A DNA stretch of 64,000 nucleotides, taken from contig NZ_BOOH01000034.1 in assembly GCF_016863135.1 (NCBI RefSeq), positions 59,546-123,545 on the forward strand, in the 5' to 3' direction. Source of the stretch: Planobispora longispora (GTDB lineage Bacteria > Actinomycetota > Actinomycetes > Streptosporangiales > Streptosporangiaceae). The notes beneath the pieces were generated by a model, which was not told the DNA's origin, made no database searches, and worked only from the letters and a program-made list of their open reading frames with translations. Every line of letters starts with the position of its first letter. Within the stretch, counting starts at the first letter, position 1. Below, piece by piece: positions 1 through 8,156 of this stretch. Made by a program: the position numbers and the translations under genes.

Positions 1-950
1 ACGTTGCGGGAGACCTCGTTCGCCGCGGCCGCGACGACGTCGGTCTGGGCGGCGGACTCCGTCGCCCCGTCGGCGATCCGGCGCGACAGCGCGCCGATCC
101 GCTCGCTGGTCCCGTTCAGGCCGTCGGCGCTGCGCGTGAAGGCGGCCATGACCTCGCCGATCTTCGCCAGGGCGGAGTTCATGGCCTGCCCCATCCGGCC
201 GACCTCGTCTCCGGAGGTGACCTCCACCCGCCGGGTCAGGTCGCCCTCCGCGACGGCGTCCATCACCGCGACCGCCTCGGCCAGGGGGCGGGTGATGCTG
301 CGGGTGATCCGCCAGGCCACGACGACCGCGACGGCGATCGCCAGGGCGCACAGCAGCATCATGACGGTCAGGAAGCCGTCGGCGGTGCTGCGCGCCTGGG
401 CGGTCTCCGCCCGGTTCATCGACTCCTCGAGGTCGATCAGGCGGTTGATCGCCGCGAGCCAGTCGACGAACAGCGGCTTGGCCTGCTCCGTCAGGATCTC
501 CATGGCCTTGCCGGTGTCGCCGGCCATGCGCAGGGTGATCACCTCGTCGATCAGCGGCAGGGTCTCCCGCTCGATCCGCTCGATCTCCGCGTGCGCGTCC
601 TTCTCCGCCTGGCCGACCTTGTCCTCGTCGGCGAATATCGCGGTCAGCTTCTCAGCCGAGGCGGCGTAGTCGGCTGCGAGTTCCTCGATGTTGCCGACCT
701 CCGGCTCGGCCTCGGCGGGGGTCTTGGCCATCACCACGTCCCGCAGGCTGATGGCGCGGTCGTGCACGCTCCCGCGGAAGTTGATCGCATAGCGCTGCTT
801 CACGCTGTTGAGGTCGTTGATGGTGCTCAGCCGATTGTTGATCTCTTCGACTCGCGTCACCCCGACAACCGTCACCATCAGCATGGTGAGCACGACCACG
901 AAGAAGCCGACGCCCAGCCTGCGGCTGATCGTGAATTTCGATGTTCTCAT
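1..950 (-). CDS. Methyl-accepting chemotaxis-type receptor, C-terminus beyond left edge
   Basis: Membrane chemoreceptor-like signalling protein. About 316 residues are visible before the window ends. It begins MRTSKFTISRRLGVGFF, where a basic start leads into a first membrane helix (about residues 12-33). A helical extracytoplasmic region of the four-helix-bundle type (about 34-190) and a second membrane helix (about 192-212, FLTVMMLLCALAIAVAVVVAW) follow. Next come a HAMP segment (RSITRPLAEAVAVMDAVAEG, DEVGRMGQAMN) and the start of the coiled-coil signalling domain (ESAAQTDVVAAAANEVSRN). The reading frame stays open to base 1, so the conserved receptor tip cannot be seen. No che genes are visible, so it may act in another signalling system or with partners elsewhere. 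A histidine kinase with the same front end cannot be excluded, but the sequence after HAMP is receptor-like. Confidence 0.8.
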   Translation of the reverse strand, partial: MRTSKFTISRRLGVGFFVVVLTMLMVTVVGVTRVEEINNRLSTINDLNSVKQRYAINFRGSVHDRAISLRDVVMAKTPAEAEPEVGNIEELAADYAASAEKLTAIFADEDKVGQAEKDAHAEIERIERETLPLIDEVITLRMAGDTGKAMEILTEQAKPLFVDWLAAINRLIDLEESMNRAETAQARSTADGFLTVMMLLCALAIAVAVVVAWRITRSITRPLAEAVAVMDAVAEGDLTRRVEVTSGDEVGRMGQAMNSALAKIGEVMAAFTRSADGLNGTSERIGALSRRIADGATESAAQTDVVAAAANEVSRN

Positions 951-1108
951 TAAAAGCCCTGCTTCCGACGGCAATCCCGATAAGGGCGGAACCCGGAAGG
1001 ATCTTCCTTCCTGGCCGCTCGATCCCGTATCGGAAAACGCGCCGGAAAACTGAGACAAACACCCGCCCGATATCCGCGCCGTCAGAACACAGCGCACCCA
1101 CCGCACCA

Positions 1109-1144
1109 CCGGAACCCGTCGCGGCACCGGAACCCGTCGCGGCA
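1109..1144. repeat. Perfect 18-bp tandem duplication
   Basis: The unit CCGGAACCCGTCGCGGCA occurs twice with no spacer in the 298-bp stretch between the chemoreceptor start and the proS stop. Apart from this and the hairpins next to proS, I see nothing in that stretch. The upstream part (951-1108) probably holds the chemoreceptor promoter, but no clear -35/-10 pair stands out. Confidence 0.7.
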
Positions 1145-1220
1145 CGAAAACACCGCGGCGCCGGAGCGCGCCCTGTCAGGGCACGCCGACGAGCGGCCCG
1201 CCGGGCGGCGGACCGCTCAT

Positions 1221-1249
1221 CGTCGTCCGGCGACGACCGTCCGGACGGT
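1221..1249 (-). terminator. Hairpins just past the proS stop
   Basis: GTCGTC-CGGC-GACGAC (1222-1237) is followed by the palindrome ACCGTCCGGACGGT (1236-1249), which runs up to the proS stop codon. The two share bases, so only one can form at a time. There is no T tract, which is common for actinobacterial terminators. Confidence 0.5.
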
Positions 1250-2979
1250 CAGGCGCGGCAGGCGGCCTCGACCCGGTCGGCCGCCTCGGCGATCGGGATC
1301 TCCTCCTTGACGCCGCTGACCCGGTCACGGAGCTCGGCGACACCCTGGGTGAGGCCCCGGCCGATGACCACGATGGTCGGCAGGCCGAGCAGCTCGGCGT
1401 CCTTGAACTTCACCCCGGGGGAGACCCCGGCGCGGTCGTCCACCAGGACGCGAAGGCCGCGCGCCCGGAGCTCCTCGGCGAGCTGGAGGGCCGCCTCGAT
1501 CTGGTTCTCCTTGCCGGTGCCCACGATGTGCACGTCGGCCGGGGCGACCTCGCGGGGCCAGACCAGGCCCAGCTCGTCGTGCTTCTGCTCGGCCAGCACC
1601 GCCACCGCCCGCGAGACGCCGATGCCGTACGAGCCCATGGTGATGCGGACCGGCTTGCCGTCGGGACCGAGGGCGTCGAGCTTGGCGGCGTCGGCGTACT
1701 TGCGGCCGAGCTGGAAGATGTGGCCGATCTCGATGCCGCGGTCGATGGAGAGCGGGGAACCGCACGCGGGGCAGTCGTCCCCGGCGCGGACCTCGGCGGC
1801 CTCGATGGTGCCGTCGGGGACGAAGTCGCGTCCGGCGACCACGTTCGCGGCGTGCTTGCCGGGCTCGTTGGCGCCGGTCACCCAGGAGGTGCCGGTGACG
1901 ACCCGGGGGTCGACGAGGTAGCGGACGCCGAGACCCTTGAGCACCTGCGGGCCGATGTAGCCGCGGACCAGGCCGGGGTGCCTGGCGAAGTCCTCGGCCT
2001 CGAAGATGGCGGGCTCGCCGGGGGCCAGCGACGCCTCCAGCCGCTTGAAGTCGACCTCGCGGTCGCCGGGGACGCCGATGATCAGGACCTCGGTCTTGTC
2101 CGAACCGGGCGTGGTGACCTTGACCACGACGTTCTTGAGCGTGTCGGCGGCGGTGACGTCCAGGCCGTGGTGCTCGTTGACGTGGGCCACCAGCGACTCG
2201 ATGGTCGGGGTGTCCGGGGTGTCCAGCACCCGCAGGGCCGGGTGCTCGCCCCCGGGCGCGGCGGGCGCGGGAGTGGTGACCGCCTCGGCGTTTGCCGCGT
2301 AGCCGCAGTGGTGGCAGGCCACGAAGGTGTCCTCGCCGGTCGCGGCCGGGGCGAGGAACTCCTCCGACGCCGAACCGCCCATCGCCCCGGAGGTGGCGAA
2401 GCAGATCTTGTAGGTGAGCCCGAGCCGGTCGAAGGTCCGGATGTAGGCCTCGCGGTGCTGCTCGTAGGAGCGCTTGAGACCGTCGTCGTCCAGGTCGAAG
2501 GAGTAGGAGTCCTTCATGACGAACTCGCGGCCGCGCAGGATGCCGGCCCGGGGGCGGGCCTCGTCGCGGTACTTCGTCTGGATCTGGTAGAGGGTCACCG
2601 GGTAGTCCTTGTAGGAGGAGTACTCCCCCTTGACCATGTCGGTGAACATCTCTTCGTGGGTGGGGCCCAGCAGGTAGTCGGCGCCCTTGCGGTCCTTGAG
2701 ACGGAAGAGCGTGTCGCCGTACTCCGTCCAGCGGCCGGTGGCCTCGTAGTACTCCCGGGGCAGGAGCGCGGGGAAGAGCACTTCCTGGGCGCCCATGCGA
2801 TCCATCTCCTCGCGCACGACGCGCGCGACGTTCTCCAGGACCATCTTGCCGAGCGGCAGCCAGGAGTAGACGCCGGGGGCGACGCGACGGATGTAACCGG
2901 CGCGGACGAGCAGCTTGTGGCTCGGAACCTCCGCGTCTGCCGGGTCGTCCCTCAGCGTTCGAAGAAACAACGACGACAT
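1249..2979 (-). CDS. proS: Prolyl-tRNA synthetase (bacterial type)
   Basis: Charges tRNA-Pro with proline in the cytoplasm. The protein is 576 aa, the usual length for the bacterial form with the editing insertion. It starts [20 protein letters not shown]. Class II motif 2 lies near residues 142-160 ([13 protein letters not shown]). The INS editing domain spans roughly 225-405, motif 3 lies near 445 ([20 protein letters not shown]), and the anticodon-binding domain fills the last 100 residues ([20 protein letters not shown]). The frame is open far upstream, but family alignment fixes the start at this ATG. Stop-proximal hairpins suggest the transcript ends here. It is a single housekeeping gene with no operon partner. 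Confidence 0.97.
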   Translation of the reverse strand: MSSLFLRTLRDDPADAEVPSHKLLVRAGYIRRVAPGVYSWLPLGKMVLENVARVVREEMDRMGAQEVLFPALLPREYYEATGRWTEYGDTLFRLKDRKGADYLLGPTHEEMFTDMVKGEYSSYKDYPVTLYQIQTKYRDEARPRAGILRGREFVMKDSYSFDLDDDGLKRSYEQHREAYIRTFDRLGLTYKICFATSGAMGGSASEEFLAPAATGEDTFVACHHCGYAANAEAVTTPAPAAPGGEHPALRVLDTPDTPTIESLVAHVNEHHGLDVTAADTLKNVVVKVTTPGSDKTEVLIIGVPGDREVDFKRLEASLAPGEPAIFEAEDFARHPGLVRGYIGPQVLKGLGVRYLVDPRVVTGTSWVTGANEPGKHAANVVAGRDFVPDGTIEAAEVRAGDDCPACGSPLSIDRGIEIGHIFQLGRKYADAAKLDALGPDGKPVRITMGSYGIGVSRAVAVLAEQKHDELGLVWPREVAPADVHIVGTGKENQIEAALQLAEELRARGLRVLVDDRAGVSPGVKFKDAELLGLPTIVVIGRGLTQGVAELRDRVSGVKEEIPIAEAADRVEAACRA

Positions 2980-3041
2980 GCGCAGCAGCACGGCTACTCC
3001 TAGAGCTCTGTGGGGACCGTCAGGGATCGTTTCCTGACAGG

Positions 3042-3509
3042 TTATCGATTCGGGCGGGACGGCCGCCCGCCATTGTCCCGGCCGCCGGAGCCCCGTCGCG
3101 AACGCCGGCCGGCCGCGGCGGCGTACACCAGCGTGCCGGCGGAGGTCAGGGCCAGGAGCGTCAGGTTCAGCTCCATGCCGTCGGCGCCCAGATGGGGATC
3201 GTGGCTCCCCGCCGCGAAAAGGGTCGCGCCCAGCGTGGAGATGACCGGGCCGAGCGCGGCCAGCGCGCTGCCCAGCACCGCCCAGCCGAATCCTGCGGCG
3301 GTCCACCCCACGACGGCCGCCAGCAGGAGGTGGGCGTAGGGGTCGTAGACGGCGTGCAGCGCGGCCTGCCCGTGCGAGAGCAGCTCGCCCACCGCGCCGA
3401 CCGCCAGTCCCCCGACGAGCGAGAGCATCATGTGACGCAGGATCGCTCGCTCTCTGCGCTCCCCCGCGAGGAAGTCGAGCGTGTCGTTCTGTCCAACCAA
3501 AGTCGCCAA
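3042..3509 (-). CDS. Small multi-pass membrane protein, unknown function
   Basis: A 155-aa protein with about four hydrophobic segments ([75 protein letters not shown]) and a basic tail ([14 protein letters not shown]). I do not recognise a characterised family. The annotated start is a TTG with a G-rich stretch almost touching it. An internal ATG pair at residues 27-28 is an alternative and would remove the polar leader. It sits between proS and the divergent acyl-CoA dehydrogenase, so its promoter region overlaps the operator at 3589-3608 and it could share that control. Confidence 0.6.
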   Translation of the reverse strand: MATLVGQNDTLDFLAGERRERAILRHMMLSLVGGLAVGAVGELLSHGQAALHAVYDPYAHLLLAAVVGWTAAGFGWAVLGSALAALGPVISTLGATLFAAGSHDPHLGADGMELNLTLLALTSAGTLVYAAAAGRRSRRGSGGRDNGGRPSRPNR

Positions 3510-3588
3510 TCCCCCGATTTACATCCGACTGTGGCCATACAGAGCATATATGACCTGCAAAGATGCACAAAAACCTTCAAACCGTACC

Positions 3589-3608
3589 AAACAAGCTAGC
3601 GCTTGTTT
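3589..3608. promoter_or_regulatory. KstR2-type operator (site 1)
   Basis: AAACAAGC-TAGC-GCTTGTTT, a perfect 8-bp inverted repeat around four bases, in the divergent promoter between the membrane protein and the acyl-CoA dehydrogenase. The inner 14-mer at 3594-3607 (AGCTAGCGCTTGTT) fits AnCAAGnnCTTGnT with one mismatch. It ends 27 bp before the ATG at 3635. Confidence 0.75.
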
Positions 3609-3634
3609 ATCATGTGCCCGTGGACGCCACCGAC

Positions 3635-4606
3635 ATGAGCCTCACCGAGGAGCAAGCCGCCCTCCGCGACGCCGTCCGTTCCTTCCTGTCCGAGCGCCCG
3701 GACGCGTCATGGCGCCGGTTCGCCGCCGAGCTCGGCGTGGCGGGTCTCGCCGTTCCCGAGGAGTACGGCGGGGCGGGCTGCGGCATGGCGGAGGTCGCCG
3801 TCGTCTGCGAGGAGCTGGGCCGCGCGCTGGCGCCGTACCCCTACCTGTCCACCGTCGTGCTCGCCGCCGAGGCGCTCAGGGCGGGCGGCGACCCGTCGGC
3901 GATGGCCCGCCTGCTGCCGGGCATCGCCGACGGCTCCCGGACCGCGACCGTCCTGCTGCCCGGCGACGCCGACCTGACGCTGACCGGCGGCCGGCTCACC
4001 GGCGCCGCCCGCTACGCGCTGGACGCCGAGGTGGTGCTGGCGTTCGCCGGCGGGGAACTGGTCGAGGCCGTCCCCTCTTCCCGCACGCCGCACACGACCC
4101 TGGACCCCACCCGCCCGCTCGCCACCCTGACCTTCGACGCCGTCCCGGTCCGGCCCGCCGGGGACGGCGCGGCCGCCGGCCGGATCCGCGACCTGGGGGT
4201 CACCGGCCTGGCCGCCGAGCAGGCGGGCGGCGCCGCCCGCTGCCTGGAGACGGCCGTCGCCCACGCGGCCGGGCGCCACCAGTTCGGCCGTCCCATCGGG
4301 TCGTTCCAGGCCGTCAAACACAAGCTCGCCGACATGCTGCTGATGGTCGAGTCCGCCCGGTCGGCCGCCATGGCCGCCGCCCGCGCCCTCCCCGGGGACC
4401 TCCCCGTCGCCGCCGCCGTCGCCGGCTCCTACTGCACGGAGGCGTACCTCTCCGTCGCGGGCGAGAACATCCAGATCCACGGCGGCACCGGCATCACCTG
4501 GGAGCACTCCGCCCACCGCCACTTCAAGCGCGCCGCCGCCGACGCGCAGCTCTTCGGCCCGCCCCAGGCCCACCGCGCCCGGCTGGCCTCCGCCGCCGGC
4601 CTGTGA
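3635..4606 (+). CDS. Acyl-CoA dehydrogenase, short form (FadE32/FadE33-like size)
   Basis: FAD-dependent alpha,beta-dehydrogenation of an acyl-CoA. At 323 aa it is shorter than the usual 380-400 aa. Seen: a typical N-terminus (MSLTEEQAALRDAVRSFL), GLAVPEEYGGAGCG near residue 42, the C-terminal helical domain (GRHQFGRPIGSFQAVKHKLA) and the terminal signature ENIQIHGGTGITWEHSAHRH. Short FadE proteins of steroid catabolism in mycobacteria work as heteromers of two different subunits. No partner of that size lies beside this gene, so the partner may be elsewhere. GTG codons at 3614 and 3620 are in-frame alternatives. The operator immediately upstream (3589-3608) ties it to the regulon described here. 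Confidence 0.88.
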   Translation: MSLTEEQAALRDAVRSFLSERPDASWRRFAAELGVAGLAVPEEYGGAGCGMAEVAVVCEELGRALAPYPYLSTVVLAAEALRAGGDPSAMARLLPGIADGSRTATVLLPGDADLTLTGGRLTGAARYALDAEVVLAFAGGELVEAVPSSRTPHTTLDPTRPLATLTFDAVPVRPAGDGAAAGRIRDLGVTGLAAEQAGGAARCLETAVAHAAGRHQFGRPIGSFQAVKHKLADMLLMVESARSAAMAAARALPGDLPVAAAVAGSYCTEAYLSVAGENIQIHGGTGITWEHSAHRHFKRAAADAQLFGPPQAHRARLASAAGL

Positions 4607-4707
4607 CCGCTCCCGGCACGGGTCCGCCGGCCGCTCCCGGAACGGGCCCCGCCGAGGGCTCACCGGCCGCTCCGGCAGGGGGCTCACCGATCATTCCGGT
4701 ACGGGAC

Positions 4708-5217
4708 TCACCGATCACGCAGGGGCACGACGCCCGAGACCGTCGTCCCGCCGCCGGGCGTGCCGTTGACGGTGAGCACGCCGCCGAGCTCGGCGAAAGC
4801 CGTCCGCATCGCCGCGGAGCCGCGCCCGAACGCCAGCCTGGAGAAGCCCACGCCCCCGTCGCTCACCGTCAGCTTCAAACTGTCCTGGCCGGCGGTCACC
4901 GCGACGGAGACCGAGCGCGCCCGGCTGTGCCGCTCGACGTTCGACAGCGCCTCCTCCACGGCGACGAGCACGCCCCGGGCGACCCGGGCGGGCACCCGCC
5001 TGCCGGGCAGGGCCCAGGTCTCGACCGTGATCCCCGTACGCCCCGACCAGCTCGCCAGCAGCTCTTCCAACGCCTCCGCCAACGCCCCGTCCTCGACCCC
5101 GGACGCGCGCGGGACTCCCCCGGCGGCGGCCTCCTCCGTGCCGTGGGCGCCACCGGGCACCGAGCCGGCCGCGTCACCACCGAACTGCATGGGCAACTGT
5201 TTTCTCCCGTCTTGCAC
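4708..5217 (-). CDS. Lone histidine-kinase-type ATPase domain protein
   Basis: A 169-aa protein that is almost only a HATPase_c domain of the NarL-family sensor kinase type. The N-box is VAVEEALSNVERHSRA, the G1 box is SDGGVGF and the G2-like segment is GSAAMRTAFAELGG. No membrane segment and no HisKA/HisKA_3 phospho-acceptor block is visible before it, and the first 45 residues look unstructured. Such proteins may act as anti-sigma-like kinases or be remnants of sensor kinases. No response regulator is adjacent. The start is a GTG; an in-frame ATG at 5190 with an upstream GGGAG is an alternative. It converges on the acyl-CoA dehydrogenase. Confidence 0.65.
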   Translation of the reverse strand: MQDGRKQLPMQFGGDAAGSVPGGAHGTEEAAAGGVPRASGVEDGALAEALEELLASWSGRTGITVETWALPGRRVPARVARGVLVAVEEALSNVERHSRARSVSVAVTAGQDSLKLTVSDGGVGFSRLAFGRGSAAMRTAFAELGGVLTVNGTPGGGTTVSGVVPLRDR

Positions 5218-5300
5218 GGATCATCACTTTGCCCAGCATCGCCGAGAACCGCAAGACGGCCACTGATCTGTTCACGGCGGCATACGGGGGCGGCCGCCCG

Positions 5301-5765
5301 TCAGCCTCCGAGGAGCTCCTCCCAGGGGTGGCGGGCGGCCGGGGGGCGGGTGGTGTCGAGGGCGTCCGCCAGGCGCCAGGGGGCGGGACGGGCGTCCAGG
5401 CGGGCGCGGCCGAGGGGGTCGACGGCCCGCAGGACGAAACGGACGCCCATCACGTCCAGGACGGCGGTCCCGGCGGCGACCAGCCCGGCCGGGGCGACCA
5501 GGGGCACGCAGTGGTCCGGCTCGCGGACGTGGGCGGCCAGGGTGTCCGCGACCTCGGAGGCGTACAGACCCTCGCGCCACTCGATGTGCCAGCTGTGGTC
5601 GGCCCCGCGCCACCAGGTCAGGTCGGAGCAGGTCTCCATCAGTTCGGCGTCGCAGGCGAGCGCGGCCATCACCCGGCCGAAGGCCTCGAAGCGGCGCGCG
5701 CCGGTCAGCTGGATCTGGATCTCGTCGGGCGCGATCGCCGCGCGCCCTCCGCACAGTCCCCTCAT
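5301..5765 (-). CDS. Conserved hypothetical protein, 154 aa
   Basis: Not recognised. It is a soluble protein with several Trp and Cys residues (LACDAELMETCSDLTWWRG, HSWHIEWREGLYASEVADTL), a central VPLVAPAGLVAAGTAVLDVMG stretch and the ending HPWEELLGG. There is no signal peptide or membrane helix. Codon use matches its neighbours, and the frame opposite to the other candidates has consistent GC-rich third positions, which supports a real gene. It lies between the HATPase protein and the operator of the monooxygenase operon and is transcribed away from the latter. Confidence 0.5.
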   Translation of the reverse strand: MRGLCGGRAAIAPDEIQIQLTGARRFEAFGRVMAALACDAELMETCSDLTWWRGADHSWHIEWREGLYASEVADTLAAHVREPDHCVPLVAPAGLVAAGTAVLDVMGVRFVLRAVDPLGRARLDARPAPWRLADALDTTRPPAARHPWEELLGG

Positions 5766-5943
5766 GACTGGGAGCGTCCCATCTCCGAAGTGTCGCGTCC
5801 CCCTCTTTGCCTCTTCTTCGCCCCGGCCTCACGAGAACCCGCCCTGCCGGCTCCCGCTCCGGCCCCGCGGGCGCCCGCCCGGCCGACCGGCCCGCCTCAC
5901 GGCGCGGTCGGCTTGTTGCCGTTGCACCCGGCTGGTAATCTCG

Positions 5944-5960
5944 CCAAGCGAGCGCTTGGT
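5944..5960. promoter_or_regulatory. KstR2-type operator (site 2)
   Basis: CCAAGC-GAGC-GCTTGG followed by T. The 14-mer at 5947-5960 (AGCGAGCGCTTGGT) fits AnCAAGnnCTTGnT with one mismatch. It lies 50 bp before the ATG of the luciferase-type monooxygenase, so it most likely controls the 6010-12365 operon. Confidence 0.8.
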
Positions 5961-6009
5961 TAAGTAAGAGCCCGCGACCGGGGATCGACGTGACACAACG
6001 GAGGCGTGG

Positions 6010-7077
6010 ATGACGTCCCTACGGATCAGCCTGGGATACGAACTGGAGGTCCGCGGGCGTTCCCGCGAGGTCGAGCAGCGCGCGTTCCGGAACGTGATCG
6101 ACCAGGTGGTCCTGGGCGACCAGCTGGGCTACGACACCGCCTGGTTCGTCGAGCACCACTTCACCCGGGGCTTCTCCCATTCCTCCGCCCCCGACCTGGT
6201 CCTGGCGGCGGCCTCCCAGCTGACCGAGCGCATCCACCTGGGTCTCGGCGTGGTCCTGCTGCCCTTCCAGTCCCCGATCCGCACCGCGGAGCGCGTCGCG
6301 ACGCTCGACGTCCTCTCCGGCGGCCGGGTGGAGTTCGGCACCGGCCGGGGCGCCTCCCCGCTGGAGTACCAGGCGTTCCAGCGGCCGTTCGAGAAGTCCC
6401 GGCAGATCTGGGAGGACTCCCTGGAGGCCACGCTGGCGATCTGGAAGGCCGACGGCGAGCCGGTCAGCCGCTCGAACGAGTTCTTCGAGATCCCCGACGT
6501 CGCGGTCTACCCCCGCCCGGCGCAGGTCCCGCACCCGCCGGTGTGGGTGGCCTCCACCTCCCTGGAGGGCTACCTCGCCGCGGCCAGGCACGGCTACAAC
6601 CTGCTCGGCATGACGATGCTCAAGGGCCTCGACGACGTCGCCGAGGACATCGCCAAGTACAAGAGGTGCCTGGCCGACAGCGGCTTCGACCCCGAGACGC
6701 GGCGGATCGCGCTGATGATCCCCTGGTTCGTCGGGCGGACCCGCGAGGAGGCGATCGAGATCGCCGCCGATCCCGTGCTCTGGTACATCAGGCGCCAGGT
6801 CAACCTGGTCACACCGCCCGACTACTACGACGCCCGGCACGCCACCCACAAGGTCCTCGGCCAGCTCGCCGCCGGCCTGCCGCCGGAGGACGCCATGGCC
6901 ACGCTCCGCGAGCACCACATGGTGGTGGTCGACGACGTCGAGGGCTCGCGCAAGGCCGCCGCCCGGATCGCCGAGGCCGGGGCCACCGACCTGATCCTCC
7001 AGGCTCAGGTGGGCGGTCTCGCGCACGAGCAGGTCTGCTCGTCGATGCGGCTGTTCATGACCGAGGTGATGAAGTGA
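6010..7077 (+). CDS. LLM-class (luciferase-like) flavin/F420-dependent oxidoreductase
   Basis: A TIM-barrel oxidoreductase of the bacterial luciferase superfamily, 355 aa, near the family length. Seen: GYDTAWFVEHHF (residues 40-51), an SSAPDLVLAAASQLTERI block, LPFQSPIRTAERVATLDVLS and GRVEFGTGRG, all standard for the fold. Members use FMNH2 from a separate reductase, or F420H2; the sequence alone does not tell which. The start has GGAGG six bases upstream. It is first in an operon with three adenylate-forming homologues and FprA, and a KstR2-type operator lies 50 bp upstream. The HsaB-like flavin reductase at 24240, behind the same operator type, could supply its reduced flavin; this is inference. 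Confidence 0.85.
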   Translation: MTSLRISLGYELEVRGRSREVEQRAFRNVIDQVVLGDQLGYDTAWFVEHHFTRGFSHSSAPDLVLAAASQLTERIHLGLGVVLLPFQSPIRTAERVATLDVLSGGRVEFGTGRGASPLEYQAFQRPFEKSRQIWEDSLEATLAIWKADGEPVSRSNEFFEIPDVAVYPRPAQVPHPPVWVASTSLEGYLAAARHGYNLLGMTMLKGLDDVAEDIAKYKRCLADSGFDPETRRIALMIPWFVGRTREEAIEIAADPVLWYIRRQVNLVTPPDYYDARHATHKVLGQLAAGLPPEDAMATLREHHMVVVDDVEGSRKAAARIAEAGATDLILQAQVGGLAHEQVCSSMRLFMTEVMK

Positions 7078-8138
7078 CGACCCCGATGACCTGGCGGACC
7101 CGGAGCGACCTGGCCGCCGCGGGCCGCACCGCGACGGGACTCCTGCACGTCTCCCCGGACGGCGACACCGTCGTGCCGGGCGACCCCGCCGGAGCCGCCG
7201 GAGCGTTCGTCGCGGCGCTGCGGGCGGCGGGCGTGGACCCCTCGGACCGGGTCGTGGCGGCGCTCTCCGGGGACGGCGAGCTGGCCGCGCCGCAGTGGAC
7301 GCACGCCGCGGCGGAGGTCGCGGCCGCGGCGGCCGCGGTCGGCCCCCGCGGGCGGCTCCGGCTGCACCACGCGCTGGAGACGCTGAAGGCCACGACGCTG
7401 GTCATCACGCCCACCGGGGCGATGGACCTGCTGGCCCGGCTGCACCTGGAGTTCCTGCTCGACCCGCTGGACCTGGGACTGCGGCACATCGTGCTGACCG
7501 GTGAGATCGCGTCCCGGCGGACCATGGACCACCTCGCCGCCGAGTTCGACGCGGAGGTCACGGAGGTCTACTGCTCGCCGTTCACCGCCGCCCCGCTGGG
7601 CTGGAGGTCCTCGGAGGCGGAACCGCTCACCCCGATCGCCCCGGGGTCGCTCGCCCTGGCCTCGCTGGAGAAGGACGAGCTGCTGGCCCCGCCGTACGCC
7701 GAAGGGCTGGCCGAGCTGGTCGTCGCCGACGGCGACACCGTCCTGCGGACCGGGCAGGTCGCCCGGGTGCCCGCCGGGGACGCGGTCCCCGCGCCCGCGC
7801 ACACCGTCGGCGACCACGTGCTGGTGCGCGGGGTCTGGCTCTCGCTGGAGCGCGTCCGCAAGGCGATGGGCAGGATCGACGGGGTCTCCGGCTGGGAGCT
7901 CGGCATCTCGCGCCAGGGCACCCTCGACGCCGCCGTCTTGACGGTGACGTTCAACCGGGAAAGTCTCATCGACAACCCCATGTGGAAGTCCCGCATCCAG
8001 CAGTCGCTCAAGGCGCTCACCCCGATCACGATCACCGTCGAGGTCGCCGGGGAGGTCGCGGAGGCGAGCACGCCGGGCACGGTGAACGACGCGCGGGGCC
8101 ACCACCTGGGCAGGGACCGCACCGCCATCGCCCGCTGA
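7074..8138 (+). CDS. PaaK-like adenylate-forming protein with degraded nucleotide loop
   Basis: Resembles phenylacetate-CoA ligase (PaaK/CapK) in its second half: RHIVLTGEIASRRTMDHLAA, EVTEVYCSPFTAAPLGWR, LVVADGDTVLRTGQVARV, and the C-terminal part RVRKAMGRIDGVSGWELGI to SLKALTPITITVEV. At 354 aa it is shorter than PaaK (about 430). Where PaaK has the SSGTTGKP phosphate-binding loop this protein reads LLHVSPDGDTVVPG, so ATP-dependent ligation is doubtful. The GTG start overlaps the upstream stop by 4 nt (GTGA), showing translational coupling with the LLM protein; an ATG at 7086 is possible. It may be a non-catalytic acyl-binding partner, or a divergent enzyme. Confidence 0.65.
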   Translation: MTTPMTWRTRSDLAAAGRTATGLLHVSPDGDTVVPGDPAGAAGAFVAALRAAGVDPSDRVVAALSGDGELAAPQWTHAAAEVAAAAAAVGPRGRLRLHHALETLKATTLVITPTGAMDLLARLHLEFLLDPLDLGLRHIVLTGEIASRRTMDHLAAEFDAEVTEVYCSPFTAAPLGWRSSEAEPLTPIAPGSLALASLEKDELLAPPYAEGLAELVVADGDTVLRTGQVARVPAGDAVPAPAHTVGDHVLVRGVWLSLERVRKAMGRIDGVSGWELGISRQGTLDAAVLTVTFNRESLIDNPMWKSRIQQSLKALTPITITVEVAGEVAEASTPGTVNDARGHHLGRDRTAIAR

Positions 8139-8156
8139 CGTCCCGAAAGGCGCGAG

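Noticed and set aside
1528..3003. 491-codon open frame opposite to proS
   Set aside because: It is antisense to a clear synthetase. Its composition (Gly, Arg, Val, Leu, Gln, His rich, no domain) is what a GC-rich shadow frame gives.
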